Source: Chelonoidis abingdonii (Eukaryota > Chordata > Testudines > Testudinidae). Taken from it: a stretch of 64,000 bases of DNA. Position 1 is the first letter of the stretch. The number at the start of each line of letters is the position of its first letter. The notes beneath the pieces are model-generated. The model searched no databases. It was not told the origin of the DNA and saw nothing but the letters and a program-made list of their open reading frames with translations. The stretch lies in NCBI RefSeq assembly GCF_003597395.2, contig NC_133790.1:24875955-24939954 (forward strand). The letters run 5' to 3'. This document shows, piece by piece, positions 36,515 through 48,477 of this stretch. A program made the translations under genes and the position numbers.

Positions 36515-36655
36515 TGTTGTAGTTATTTATTGCACTAGAACCTAGGGACTCCAGTTATGGCCCAGAACCCCGTTGTGCTAGGCACTGTACAAATACAGAA
36601 CAAAAAGTCCCATGGAACTTGCAATCCCAGTATAAGACAATAGACACCTGTGAGA
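36515..36655. repeat. L3/MIR-type interspersed repeat
   Basis: CCCGTTGTGCTAGGCACTGT and ACAAATACAGAACAAAAAGT are typical of this old amniote repeat end. Confidence 0.55.
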
Positions 36656-37525
36656 CTGGCAGACCAGGTGCCAGCTCATGCTAAGGTCTCCATGTCTCAA
36701 CTGGATACTGATAACTACAGAGCTGGAATCAGTCTTGTTCACCTGCATGTTAGTTTGCTAAAATAGGTATTAGAATTACAGTATAAGAATGCATTTAGCC
36801 TTTAGACTTTATGAATGCTTGTAAGTGTCTGCCTGCATTAATCTCACTTATCCCATTGGTATTCTATACTATAAGGTGGTAATTGAGTGTTTTGCATTGT
36901 AAGGCTCCATAACTGTGTAAATCAGTAGACAGGAGAGAGACACTAACTGGTGTGAAATGCTGCTCTCTCCCAGAAGGGGTTATGTCTCGCCTGACAGGGA
37001 TGGCTCATGGACACCAAACAGACTAGTGTGGAACATTAAAGAGGACAAGTGTCTTTGTTGTTCACTCTCCCATCCCCATGGAGATGAGTCATGCAAGTGA
37101 AGTCCTCCCGTCAGCTGAGTTTGCAGCTCAGGCAGAAGTCGGGGAGGGAATAAAAACTCCTAGGAAGAAGGAACTGGATCTCTATGCTGCTTGGACTATC
37201 AGAGGCAACATTTTCTAGGCATAAACAAAGGATCCTCAGCTACTTAGTTTAAGTCAGCCCTAAGAACATATAGAGCTTGCTTATTCTAGGAGTGTCTATT
37301 ATATTTTGAAACTGAATCTTGTAACTCATTTGTGTGTGTGTGTGTTTACCTGCTTGTAAATAACTCTCTGGTTTCCTTTTCGTATATAATAACTGTTTAG
37401 ATAGTTTATTGTAGGGTTGGCTACAAATGTTGTCTTTGGCATGAGAGCTAAAGTGTGACTGACTTGGAGTAAGTAACTGGTCCTTTGGCACAAGGAGTAA
37501 CCTGAACCTGACTGTGATTCATGAT
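36656..37525. other. No recognised gene; (TG)n at 37331-37345
   Basis: About 870 bp of ordinary sequence with one short TG microsatellite. Confidence 0.45.
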
Positions 37526-37607
37526 AGAGAGACAAGGAGGGTGAAATAATATTTTTTATTGGATCAACTTTGGTTGGTGAGAGAGACAAGCTTTCAAGCT
37601 ACACTTG
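37526..37607. repeat. Partial copy of the 20309-20618 repeat
   Basis: GGGTGAAATAATATTTTTTA, TTGGATCAACTTTGGTTGG and GAGACAAGCTTTCAAGCTAC match that family. Confidence 0.6.
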
Positions 37608-37874
37608 AAGTGATTCATGGTGTAAAGGACCATCTGTCATACAGGCAGGCTTGCCTGGGCAGCAAGCCAGATCTGAGTACCCCAGGGAACTGCCTGTGAC
37701 TCCATGTTAAGGCTGTTATCATGCCTGAGGAGTTTACACTTGATGGTTGGTCGGTGATATGTAAGTACAGAACTCACAACTAACTTGGAGTTTGTGCCCT
37801 GGTTCTTATTGGTCTGCCCTGAGTACTTATGTTCTTGAGCCACGGCTGGACAGCTTGACAACAACAAATGGACA

Positions 37875-37965
37875 CAACAAGGAAACTGTCTAGCGCCCAC
37901 CACGATGGGGTCCTGGTTCATGACTGGGACTCTTAGGTGCTACAGTCAGGATCATAGTAATTAAT
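37875..37965. repeat. L3/MIR-type repeat end
   Basis: GATGGGGTCCTGGTTCATGA and CTCTTAGGTGCTACAGT are the common amniote 3' tail. Confidence 0.55.
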
Positions 37966-38854
37966 AACCAGACAAAACCGGTCAGCGTGAATAGCACACC
38001 CATCTGTCTAATTATTGTCATGTTATTGTGCACTCTCCCTCCATGGTAAAGAGCCCAGCTCTGCAGGGGGCTTTCTGCACAGGGGGCGGCACGTGGGAAG
38101 GCTGGGGGAGAGGCAGGCCCAAAGAATGTGGTACTGACTAGATCTGGCAGCCCTCTGTCCTCCAATGGTGTCCACTCTAGGATAGTGCAGGGCCACTGCA
38201 GCCGTTGGGCTGGAGTGGACCAAGAGTGGCCCCCAATCCCGTTTGCAGGAATGGGAGGAGGATGCCTCCAGCACGCAGCCTGCCTGGTCAGACTGGACGT
38301 GGAACTCTTGGCCTTTTTTCAGATGCCTAAATGGCAGCTGGACTCTCTTGGAGATGTGGCTGTGCCTAGGAATAGTGGGGTTCTTCATGCTTCTCCCTGG
38401 CTTGTGTCTTACTGGAAGGAGGCTTGAGTTTTTCCTTTTCAGTCATCTTATTTTTCTTAGCGTCCATCTGGTAAGTGACATAAACCTGCTCAGTAAAGGC
38501 CAAGAAAAATGAAGCCTTTCAATTTGTTACGAGCTCGTCTCATTAATTCCAACTGGAGTAATGTCCAAGCTGAACTGAATAACTTCTGAAGCCTCATTGG
38601 CCATGTGATTTGCAGAGGCTCCCTGAGACTGAATATGATTGCCAGGGTCCCTGGGGCTGATTAACTGCCGCATCGTTAGACAGCTGACATGGTGGTCTGA
38701 GGATGTGGCCAGGGAAGTTCCCTTCACTCTATAGACCTTAACAGTCTTAGTGAAACTTCCCATCTACAACTTCGTTGGCCCACTGTCACCTCACACAATC
38801 TGTCTGCTCAATCCCGCTTGACAACACAACCATCCTCTCAGTTCTTCAGACCCG
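37966..38854. other. No recognised gene or repeat
   Basis: About 890 bp. The opposing frames at 38023-38388 and 38128-38427 have no domain. Confidence 0.4.
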
Positions 38855-39085
38855 TACAGTGCCATGGATAGGGGACTGGACTGAGACTCGGGTGACCTGA
38901 GTGCTGTTCCTGGCTCCTGCCACAAACCGACGGTGTGACCTTGGTCACTTCACCTTTCTCTGCCCCTGCTCACCTTCCTACCCTTGTCTTGCCTATTTAG
39001 ATGGTAAATTCTTCAGAGCAGGGACTGTCCCTACTATAGGTACGTACAGTGCCTAGCACAGTGAGCCCCTGATTTCAGGCTGAGA
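38855..39085 (+). repeat. MIR SINE, nearly full length, sense
   Basis: Runs from a tRNA-like head through TGTGACCTTGGTCACTTCAC, then GAGCAGGGACTGTCC and GTGCCTAGCACAGTG. Confidence 0.8.
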
Positions 39086-39179
39086 CTTCTTGTCACTAAT
39101 CATTTTTGGCTCTGACTTCTGTCTAACTCCACTCACCAAGGCTGTGTCTAAATCTGAGCAATTCCTCCTCCGCAGCCTT

Positions 39180-39790
39180 CCAAAGGGTTGGTCTTCCTTG
39201 GCTATGCACAATGCCAAACCTAGCAAAGGCCCTTATCTCCGGTCTTGACTCCTGCACCCCCGTCCTCTCTGGCCTTGACTATTGCAACATCGCCTCCTCT
39301 GCTGCTAAGATCATCTTCCCAGCCTCTCATGCTGACCCCATCACCTCTCCTCTCCCCACCATGCCAGATACAAGCTTCTTGTCCTTTTCCTGTTGGCCTT
39401 TCATCGTTTAGTCCTACGCTACTCACTAACATCTTTCAGATCCCTCCTTCAGGCTCAGTGGTACCATGAAGCCTGCAGAACCCTGATTACAGCTCGGCAG
39501 CATCAAGCTAGGGTTACTGCTACTCATCTGCTCCTTGGCCTCTGTTAAAGTACCTCCCTGCCTCTCCAAACCAGCACGCCTCTAGCTAAATACTGTGCAT
39601 GCTGCCAGTCCGTGAGAAACAAGGCTCCAGTCACGTTACTCTGGCACCCCATACCCCTTCATTGTGTCTGTTATACCTTGTCCTAAACCACATTTGTGAG
39701 CTCTTGGGGCAGAGATTGTTTTACTACATCTGTACTGCACCTATCTCAATAGGGCCTCAGCCTGCATGGGTGCTATTATAATACAAATAA
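39180..39790 (+). mobile_element. L3/CR1-clade LINE relic, 3' part, sense
   Basis: The frame at 39211-39411 has SGLDYCN and AAKIIFPASHADPIT. These match the LDYCN...AA+ block near the end of the reverse transcriptase of L2/L3 LINEs. Broken frames follow, then an L3-like tail (GAGCTCTTGGGGCAGAGATT, TATAATACAAATAAA). Ancient and degraded. Confidence 0.7.
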
Positions 39791-39855
39791 AACTGATGTG
39801 CTGGGTGAGATTGCTGATTCACCTAGCTGACAGTCAGCTCGTTGTATTAATGTCT

Positions 39856-40062
39856 GGCCATGTCTATGCTATGGGGCCTGTGTCGGCGTAGTCTCCTAGT
39901 ATGGACGCAACAGATGCTGACAGAAGGAAGAGTTCTGCCGGTGTAGCAACACCACCTGTCCTGCAGGTTTTGTCAGCATAGCTATCTCACGAGGGGATGC
40001 GATTTCATTTTCACACTCCTAGCTGACATAGCTCTGCTGGTCCATTGTAGACCAAGCCTATG
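39856..40062. mobile_element. MITE, diverged
   Basis: GGCCATGTCTATGCTATGG at the left and CCATTGTAGACCAAGCCTA at the right are inverted ends. Inside are GTCAGCATAGCTATCTC and AGCTGACATAGCTC motifs of the turtle MITE family. No clear duplication. Confidence 0.55.
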
Positions 40063-40439
40063 AATTGCAACTTGTGTCCATGAATCTAGAGACTGCCAGG
40101 AACATTTAATAAATAGAAATAGATTAAATTAATCATTGAACAAAATAGGAATGAAATAACCTTGTCACTAAATTGGCTTGGAATAATAGTGATAGTCATG
40201 ATTAAATGGCCCTCTACCCAAAAGCTCAACTGCCTGATACAACGTGGCTAGGGCTACTAGGCAACATGGCACCATGGTAACCAGGGACAAGTTGCAGGAA
40301 AACCAAAAATCTGCAGCTTGCCCAACCACCAAACCTAAAAGAATGACAGCTCTCACCCATCAGATGTGAATTCTGATCGACTTAGGGCTTGCGCCCCAAT
40401 CAGCACACAGCTTCAGCCCATGTTACGTCCTCAGGACCA

Positions 40440-40532
40440 TAGAGGTAGTGTAAATATCGTGTGGATGTGACCCACATAACACATTGAGAGCTACATATGT
40501 GGCCCACACTGGTAAATAGATTGAGAACCACT
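40440..40532. mobile_element. hAT MITE end fragment
   Basis: CATATGTGGCCCACACTGG to GATTGAGAACCACTG is the right end of a family related to the 20040 element. The left end is missing. Confidence 0.5.
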
Positions 40533-42012
40533 GACCTGGGGCTCTCCAAGGTTCAGCTGTAGAAGGTAGAAGGAAGCGCTTCAACTCTGAGTAATGGAGG
40601 CTTGAGGCCTGGTGAACTTGGCTGATTTTGTTAGTATTCCAGAGCTACTCACAAACATGGCGTCCAAGTTTCTGCTCTCCACCCACTCTGTGGTGGTGGA
40701 GAATTGGCTAATAGCATTTGAGCACACGGGTGTGAATTGCATGGTGAGTGCTCTCTTTGGACCCATCTGTTACCCCTTTGACTGACTGATCAGGAGAGTC
40801 GGGCCATCCTTTTCTGTGAGGCTTTCACCCCTGGCCTCTTCTGCACCCCATTAGCTGGACCCCAGAATCTCTCACTTTGTAGGGCTGACAGGGGATCCAG
40901 GCCACTCAGAGCTCTTAAGTGATACGTTAAGTGATATGGGCTCACTTGTCCTGAGGTTTCATTCCACTCAGCCTGACCTTATCATGCAAGGTGGTAAAGG
41001 CAAGTCTTGCACACTCTCCCTAAGATCAATTCCAAACAGCCACACAGCTGCAAACATCATTTCCACTGAAGACAATGTCTAGAAGTTTTTGAACATTGCC
41101 AGTGTTCTGCCTCCTGTGTCAGGGTGAAGGAGGAGGAAGATGATGAAGAAGAAAGGAGGGAGATGTGGTGGGTGGGATAAAGGAGTAATTACAAACCCAA
41201 ACTTTTGTTTCATTAACTAGAACAAATTCAAATTAACATCTGTGATTCTACTATTTAAATAGAGATTTTTTTTTTGGGTGCTCTATTATCCAGACACAGG
41301 TATTTAGTCTGTTCTTTCTCAAGTTGCCTGTAATGAGCGTAGGTGGGTATAGATGGGGAAAAAAAGCCCTCTTTCGTGGGAGGAAGCTGAGGCAGAGTCC
41401 ACCCACATACTCCATTACGATATTCAAATGTCAATATATTTTTAATTGGTTTATATGCCCCCTTCCCCCTGCAGCTGCTGCTATCAATTGCCTTTGGTAA
41501 TTAAGGCCCTGTAAATAGATTTTACTGTAACTGGTACAAGAAGGAAAATTGGAGGACCCTGTACAGTGTACAGGCTTTTCTTTTTTTCCCCTCTCTCTTC
41601 TGAGATCTGTGAGAGTTTTATCCTGTAGAGGAAGAGGTGGAGAGACACAGAGAGTTCTGCCCAAAAGTCTGAATCCCCAAAGCCAGGAGCTTTCTGCCAA
41701 CTAGAAAATGGGGAACACAATAAGAGAGAGAAGAAAGGGTTATCGGGTATTGCTCAGTATCTGTGGGGTGCTAGCAAAATATACTAGAGAGCTAAGATAT
41801 TCCCCTCCCAACATGCCAAAGAGAGGGAGAGAGCTCCAAGATTTATTCCAAAGTCTGTCGTCGTCGTTTTGGTATGAAGCCAAAATACTGTATCTATTTT
41901 TAGCCCCCTTTACAGGTTCTCTCTTTTTAATCCATGTTTAGATTTAATGATGTTTCTTGGTTTTTTGTTTATATCAGCCTGTTTGTTTATCTCCCCCTCT
42001 TTTTTCTTTCAG
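40533..42012. other. Intron sequence upstream of the KSR2 exon
   Basis: No repeat I can name. The last bases (CCCTCTTTTTTCTTTCAG) are the pyrimidine tract and acceptor of the KSR2 exon at 42013. Several branch-point-like TNA motifs lie near 41960-41990 but I cannot choose one. Confidence 0.5.
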
Positions 42013-42109
42013 TTTGTGTAAAGGACGGACGCTCTACTCGGTGGTGAGAGATGCAAAGATTGTCCTGGATGTCAACAAAACGAGGCAGATAGCTCAGGAG
42101 ATTGTGAAG
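42013..42109 (+). CDS. KSR2: KSR2 internal exon, pseudokinase domain (hinge/helix D-E region)
   Basis: KSR2 is a RAF-related pseudokinase that scaffolds RAF, MEK and ERK in the Ras-MAPK cascade at the membrane and in cytosol. This 97-nt exon follows a pyrimidine-rich tract ending in CAG (42010-42012) and ends AAG before the donor GTACCG. It begins with one base that completes a split codon (Ser if the previous exon ends in AG). It then encodes 32 residues from [10 protein letters not shown] through [11 protein letters not shown], matching the KSR segment after the gatekeeper and hinge. The downstream donor is phase 0 and joins directly to the GMGYLH exon at 51631. The run [20 protein letters not shown] resembles KSR2 more than KSR1 as I remember them. 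The exon is too short for an ORF caller. The preceding exon, with the glycine loop and the altered VAIK lysine, was not found in the window. Confidence 0.95.
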
Positions 42110-42410
42110 GTACCGTATACCACGCGGGCAGCCTAGTCTCACTGGGTGAAACTCAGCCACTGCGCATAACTCGAGTTAGCAGACCCCGGGTTTGTTAACA
42201 GAGACTTGAATGTCCACTCTTATTTGTAGCACCAGATTAGGAATTGTTGAACCCTGTTCCCAACCTGGGGCTCCAGCGTCTACACTGCATTATGCAGGCC
42301 TGAGTCCAACCACCCATATCCCAGACTTCCTAGTGCCCTCCAGAGGGCAAAGAAAGTCAGCTGGTGGAATTGTGGGATACTTTAGGTGGACTCCCAGAGC
42401 ACAAGTCAGT

Positions 42411-42612
42411 GGGGCTACATCTACACTGCCAAGCAATAGGGCTAGAACCCTGGGTCCCAGCTTGACTCAGGCTTGAAGCCTCCACCCCCAGGGGGTCCTG
42501 GGACTCTGAGTCCAAGCCCTGGGTTAGAGCGATTTGTGTGTAGATGGAAGAAGGGTTAGGCTTGAGCCTGAGTTCAAACCCCGGGCTTACATTGCAGTGT
42601 AGACATACCCTT
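42411..42612. mobile_element. Palindromic MITE
   Basis: Left GGGCTACATCTACACTGCC and right TTGCAGTGTAGACATACCC are inverted. Inside, AGCTTGACTCAGGCTTGAAG and GGCTTGAGCCTGAGTTC are also inverted partners. No exact duplication seen. Confidence 0.75.
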
Positions 42613-43184
42613 AGAGGCTAGACAGGATGATCACAATGGTCCCTTCTGGCCTTAAAGTCTATGAAACTAAAGTCCTACTTAAGCCCTTAAAATGGGGCTT
42701 AAGTGGTGCCTAAGTCTTGTGCTTGCTGTCTGCATGGTGGTGATCTTCACGCAACTTGACTAAATTCATCCTTAGTTTGAAAGAGAACAAATTATAGGAG
42801 AAATCTGAAATATCAGCTACTTTAGGTACTGTCAACCAGTTCCTCAGCTAGTTGGAAGTTTGGATCTTACTGAAAAATTCTCCATTTTAGCTGTAATTGT
42901 TCATGCTCACTGTCCAGAGGGAACTTCTCTTTTAGATTATTAAAATAAATGGAAAGTAAAGCAGTGCAGCTACATTTGAGGTAGGCATGCATGTGTGTGG
43001 GCGTGTTCCAAAACCAGAATACAAATAGACTTCTCCTGCTCTCAAAATTTGCTTCCACCTTTTGCTTTCACGGTGATAACTGAAAGCTCAACTTTGCCAA
43101 TTGAAACTTGGCCTATAGATAGTTCTCAGCGAGGAGTATGGTGGTGGTCAAGCTAGGGGGAAATGGGTTGGAAACTAAAAGGTT

Positions 43185-43940
43185 ATGTCTGCACTGGACC
43201 TGGAAGGTATCGTTTCCAGCTTGTGTTGAGATCTGTCAGAGCTAATAGACAACAGTCCATGTCTTTGGTCAGCGCATGCCAAGGGACGTGCACTGAGAAG
43301 CCGAGCTGTAAAATAATGCCTGTGCGTGTCTCCGGATGGGAGAGCTTTGACAGGGATTTTTTTAAAAAAATGTGCTGCGTATGCTCTGTACGAAGCTTTT
43401 AGCCACGTGGAACTTTCTCTGGGTATGTCTGCACTGGAGCTGGAAGGTGTAAGTTTCCAGCTCAGGTAGACATTCTCAGTCTAGCTCAGATTGAGCAGCA
43501 TACTAAAAATGGAAGTATAACAGCGGGACGGGCTAGCCACCGCAAATGCGATCCTGTCCAATAGCCTAGGAATGTACTCAGGCATCTGGCCCGCCCTTGC
43601 TGTGGCTACACATCTATTTTTAGCATGCTGGCTCTATTACAGCTAGCACGAATGGGTCTATTCAAGCTGGAAATTATACCTTCCAGCTCTGGTGCAGACA
43701 TACCCAGAGAAAGTTCTAAACTTTTGAAAGCTTAATACTGAGCACATGCAGCAAACATTTTTTTAAAATCCCTCTCAGTGCTCTCTCATCCAAACAGATG
43801 CAAACACACATTTACAGCTATACTTTTTAGTGCATGTTCCTTGCCATGAGCCGGCCAAAGATATTGACTGCTTCCTGTTAGCTCTGCCAGGATACAGCAC
43901 TTCCAGCAGGACACCAAGCACTAATGGCCGACTGGTGCCT
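43185..43940. mobile_element. Long fold-back (palindromic) element, ~750 bp
   Basis: The arms at about 43190-43470 and 43655-43935 are inverted copies. The sum of paired positions stays near 87123-87126 along the whole length, so few indels separate the arms. The best block is GAACTTTCTCTGGGTATGTC (43410-43429) with its complement ending at 43716. The minus-strand frame 43775-43975 and the plus-strand frame 43163-43402 share a similar translation (RANRQQSMSL / RANRKQSISL) only because the arms are copies. Most likely a nonautonomous DNA transposon. Confidence 0.85.
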
Positions 43941-44079
43941 ATCTCCTTACGTGTGTGTATACGGAGCACTTGCATATGCAGATCTCAAGGGAAACAAACT
44001 TTAAAAAACAGGTTGAGAGATGCAGTTCGGAGCACCTGTGTGTTTACCCCAGATTCCCATGCATTACTTGCTAGAACTG

Positions 44080-44600
44080 CTCTGCAATTTTTTGACAAAA
44101 AACATTTTTGGTTGAAAAATGCTGGTTCGTCAAAATGAAAACAATGGGGGGCGGAATTGGTGAGTTTCAATAAAATTCCTGTGCAAATCAGTTTCCAAAT
44201 TATCAGTAGGTCCCAGTCTGACCTTTTTTTTAAACAAAGAAGTCCCATTGTTATGTTTAAATGACTTTTTCTTAAGAAATGTATGCTAACTTACAGATTT
44301 TTTTCTTGTTTTTTTTTTTTTTTAGGTTGAAATTGAAAGGAAATGTTTTGATTGACCTGATCTGAATTTTTGGTTTGTGAAAATGTTTGATTTTTGGCTT
44401 TTTGTCCCAATTTGGGATGGAAAAATTTCTCAAAATCTCAACTTCTCAGATGGTGGGAAAACTGTTTCCTGCCCACCTGTGCCCCTGGCACCCTTCACAG
44501 TTAAAGACACACATGTGTGGTACATGCAGACTTCCAGAGGTGGTTGTGGTTGGAGAGCTTGGCTTTTTCTTTTTAAAATAAATCAATTAAACTAACTCTG
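44080..44600. repeat. AT-rich interspersed repeat of uncertain class
   Basis: TTTTGACAAAAAACATTTTT, GGTTGAAAAATG and a poly-T at 44311-44325. Similar AT-rich blocks at 4525-4620 and 53040-53215 suggest a dispersed family. Confidence 0.4.
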
Positions 44601-44693
44601 GGAACCAAAATGCAAAAACTGCATTTGTGCATCGCAGAGGCTGCTCAAGACAATCTGCCTCCCTAGGCAATACCTCAGTGTGCCACCCCTTCC

Positions 44694-45125
44694 TAGAATA
44701 GAATCATAGAATATCAGGGTTGGAAGGGACCTCAGGAGGTCATCTAGTCCAACTCCCTGCTCAAAGCAGGACCAATCCCCAACTAGATCATCCCAGCCAG
44801 GCCTTTGTCAAGCCTGACCTTAAAAACCTCTAAGGAAGGAGATTCCACCACCTCCCTAGGTAACCCATTCCAGTGCTTCACCACCCTCCTAGTGAAAAAG
44901 TTTTTCCTAATATCCAACCTAAACCTCCCCCACTGCAACTTGAGACCGTTACTCCTTGTTCTGTCACCTGGTACCACTGAGAACAATTTAGATCCATCCT
45001 CTCTGGAACACCCTTTCAGGTAGTTGAAAGCAGTTATCAACCCCCAACCCCCCCATTCTTCTCTTCTGCAGAGTAAACAATCCCAGTTCCCTCAGCCTCT
45101 CCTCATAAGTCAGATTTGCTGAACC
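44694..45125 (-). mobile_element. CR1 LINE 3' end, about 430 bp
   Basis: Begins with the reversed tail AGAATAGAATCATAGAATAT and GGTTGGAAGGGACCTCAGGA. The minus-strand frame 45040-44783 is the intact C-terminal end of the CR1 reverse-transcriptase ORF (residues [39 protein letters not shown]). The 5' part is missing, as usual for CR1. It is the least diverged CR1 copy here, inside the KSR2 intron and antisense. Confidence 0.95.
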
Positions 45126-45880
45126 AGGAGGGATGATGAGTGTCTGGGGTGGGGGCATGACAAGCCCTCTGATGGTTCTATGGTTATGGTAGAAGGGGTA
45201 GGGGAGTGGGAGGTTGCAGTGCCACTAACTCAGGTTTGGCCCTGCTGTTATGACAGAGGGGTGGCCAGGCCAAATCTATGTGAGCATGTTGCGATCTGGC
45301 ACACCAAGTTGCAGTCCGCTCAGGTTTGGCCCAGCTGCCTAGTTTGCCTATAGCTACAGCAGCCTCTGGTGCAATGTGGAAGTTGCATAGTTAAAATCAC
45401 AAAAAGTCAGGAAATGCTAAGGTTGTTTCCTCTCCCTGTCCTGCCTGGGCTGCAGTGCACCTGTGTGGTATCTCTAGCCTGGTTTACTTTGTAGAACTTA
45501 CACCTGTTGCAACACTCAAATGCATGTCAAAGAGTAACATCTAGACTCTGCAGTGTAGCCCACGTCACAATAGGATCTTCACTTTTCTCTTCCGGTTCTG
45601 TATTTTCACTTGTGCCCTCTTAACGTTTTAATACGTAGTTTGGGTTTATTTAGGCCCAGATTCAGCAATGCATTTAAGCACATTCTGATCTTGAAGTACC
45701 TTCTTAAGCCTTATTGAAGTCAATGGGATTTAAGCAAGTGCTTACAGTTAAGCACTTCTGTTTTCCAGAAGCTGGAAATGGACGACAGGGGATTGATCAC
45801 TTGATGATTCCCTGTTCTGTTCACTCCCTCTGAAGCACCTGGCATTGGCCACTGCTGGGGAGACGTGTCTGCAGATGGTC
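45126..45880. other. Mostly unrecognised; old repeat at 45655-45775
   Basis: GATTCAGCAATGCATTTAAG and AAGTCAATGGGATTTAAGCA belong to an old amniote repeat related to 18478-18610. Nothing else definite. Confidence 0.4.
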
Positions 45881-45948
45881 AACACCAGCAAAATGTCTAG
45901 CGGCTTGCAATCAGATTACTTTGATGGGCCGCAGGTTGCCCACCACTG
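45880..45948. mobile_element. hAT end fragment
   Basis: GATGGGCCGCAGGTTGCCCA followed by CCACTG is the terminus of a common turtle hAT family. The other end is not seen. Confidence 0.5.
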
Positions 45949-45969
45949 ATCCGGACTAATTAGTAGCTG

Positions 45970-46969
45970 TGTCACCCCTACCCTCTCACCTGGGGTGCCC
46001 TTTACAATGTCTTGCTCCTGTAGACTCCAGTGTGGACTGCTCACAAACAGCCTTCTGTGTGCAAATCACTCCCAGCTATGTATGTGTGCGTGCTGCAGCC
46101 AGCCACCCCTTGGCTCTTACCAGCTTTGGTTATACTGCAGGGTGACCTCAACACACTCCCAGCCTTAGATTTCCCCCCAGACATGTATTTCCTGTAGTGC
46201 CCAGCCCACTTCTGGACAATAAATGTTTATATAAAGTCCGTCATTTCATCAATAGAAATGACACACACACATTTTGTTACCCCAAACGGAGTTTCCCAGA
46301 AACTTCAGTTTAAACAAACCAGATTAGATAAAACAATAAAACAAGTTTATTAACCACGAAGAGAGAGATTTTCAGTGAGCACAAGTAGGGAGGCATAAAA
46401 GTCAGAAATGGTTACAAGAAAAATAAAGATAAAACACCCTTGATGCCTAACTTAACAAACTATTTCAAACTCAAAGCAAAGTTTTCTGGCCACATGCTTT
46501 CAGCAGTCTTTCTGACTGAACTTTATAGGTCAGGACCCCTTCTCCATTTAAATGGCTGCTTCCTTTGTCCCTTCTGGTGCAGTGAATCGATAGGCAGAGA
46601 TGGAGAAAGGAGGGTCCTTTTTATAGTATCAGTTCCCCTCTTGGAAAACATTCCCAGATGAGATTCAGGGGACTGAGTCTATAGGGAAGGATGTTCCCTG
46701 CTGTTTTGTTCTCACCTGTTTGAGCAGCCTTGTGTTTCCCTTCCTGCTCAATGACTCTGTTTATTGCTTAAACTCAGTTTGGAACATGTGTTAAGAACAT
46801 CATACAGCAAAATCTTATAACTTCACATACAATGTTGCCACACACATTTTATTAGGACAATAATGATCAGCAAATTATGAGTTTTCAAATCATACATCCC
46901 AAGGCATACTTTGTTCAAAGATTATTACAGTAGTATGTAGCACATGGATACAGGGTACATTCTGTCACA
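45970..46969 (-). mobile_element. Retroviral-type LTR, 1.0 kb
   Basis: Starts TGTCACCCCTACC and ends ACATTCTGTCACA, so TGT...ACA termini. The middle (GATTAGATAAAACAATAAAA, GTCAGAAATGGTTACAAG) matches a common turtle LTR read on the minus strand. Flanks AGCTG and GTGCC do not match, so no target duplication is visible. No retroviral genes are adjacent. Antisense to KSR2. Confidence 0.75.
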
Positions 46970-48477
46970 GTGCCCTAAATGCCCAGGCCTGATTTCCAGA
47001 GGCTGCCCATCCACAGCTCCCATTGCAAGTGAGGGGCCTCCCCCATCCTTAAATTATAGCTGCCTCTGTCCATGTGTCCTTGGTGTACAGGTCAAACTGT
47101 GTAGTGGTCACCCACTGCAGCAGGACACCATGCTGTATGACCAAACCTTTCAAGCTTGGCATGTTGTTCAGTGCAGCCTTTGCTGTACCTCTGCATTGCA
47201 CTGAGGCTTTACTCTCCAAGCCAGCCTAGAAAAGGCTCGGCGTAGCCTGGACCGAGGGAGGAGAGGTGACTTGGAGTAAGACCAGACAGGGATCCCTGAC
47301 TATACTGTATCAGTCACAGTAATTGAACGACTCTATCCTTTTAGTCGCCTTACTTGATTGAAGATCCTTTAAGCTTATTGGATTATTGGGTGCAAGGGTT
47401 CCTTTTGTAATGTGATCCTAGCTAACCTCGGGTTAATTTGTTTAGAAAGCTGAGCCAGCAGGGGGAGCTGACTTTTCATATACACAGGAAGCCTGAGACA
47501 ATTAATGTAGTACTTAGCGAAGGATGCGCTTATCATTACCAATGCAAAGGCTGACAGGAGCGGGGCTGATGCAATCTGGTGTGGGATCTGGGATGACAGA
47601 TGTATGGGAGAGGTAGAGAATTGGGGCTGGATGGTAAAGATGCTGTTTGCTAGCTCAGGGCTTGTTCCAACTTTAGAGAACTATCCTAGGCAATACGTTG
47701 GATAAATTCCTTCCTCCTAAACTGCACCCACTGTCTGAGCAAAAGTAAACAAATCACGAAGAGCCAAGTCCTCCCCTCAGATACACACACGCACAACTCC
47801 CAGTTTGAGGGTGCGTCTGAGAGGGGAGTTTGGCCCCCCCAGTGCAGGTTCCTGTCCTTGGGTTTGGGAAGGATCTGAAATAACATGTCCCCTGTGTGTA
47901 AAACAATAATGCTCTGGCTGAACAGGGGTCCTCTGAAGTTTTATATACGCAGCATCAGTGCTTTTCCTACAGGAAACTTTTAGCCAAAACCAAGGCTATA
48001 AATAACAGCACTTTGCAAAGCCACCTCTTCCTTTCATTGAGAACGGCTGCCTCTTTCATAAACACAGGGGTGGCACAAAGGAACAGGGAGAGAATGACCC
48101 TTGCGCAGGCACACTCAGTGACTAAGCACTGACTTACCATAGGATGTCTGCTGTTGTCAACACACTATAAAATCACTGCTGTGCACCCCAGGCCAGCTGT
48201 GACCAAGCCCAATTTCAAAGTCTTTCACCCAAACGTCACCCTTTTTTGGGTACAGAACAAAACTCTGAGTCTGGACATCTTGCCCAGCAGCTGAGTCAGA
48301 GAGGGCATCTGCCTTCAGAGTGCTTCAGTATAATCCTTACAGGTCCCAATCCCTGGGTCCTGACATGGATTTTGCTGACTTCAGTTCACGTTTGGCTGAA
48401 AATATCCCTGGGGGATTTGGTCTATAATGAACAGTCATAGGTGGTGATGGTTTGCTTAAGGTAACGAACTTCTACTG
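46970..48477. other. No recognised repeat; possible regulatory sequence around 47225-47560
   Basis: About 1.5 kb. The 47380-47560 part is AT-rich with short AT-rich binding-site-like motifs (AGGGTTAATTTG-like, ACAATTAATG) and a CTCF-like core. No coding signal. Confidence 0.35.
47455..47470 (+). promoter_or_regulatory. CTCF-like motif
   Basis: CCAGCAGGGGGAGCTG matches the CTCF core CCASYAGRKGGCR with one mismatch (A for C). It lies in a repeat-poor part of the KSR2 intron. Sequence match only. Confidence 0.4.

Noticed and set aside
38072..38095. CTCF-like GCACAGGGGGCGGCACG
   Set aside because: The bases before the AGGGGGC core fit the consensus poorly.
45970..46969. A 5-bp duplication for this LTR
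   Set aside because: Flanks AGCTG and GTGCC do not match; mutation or recombination is possible but not shown.
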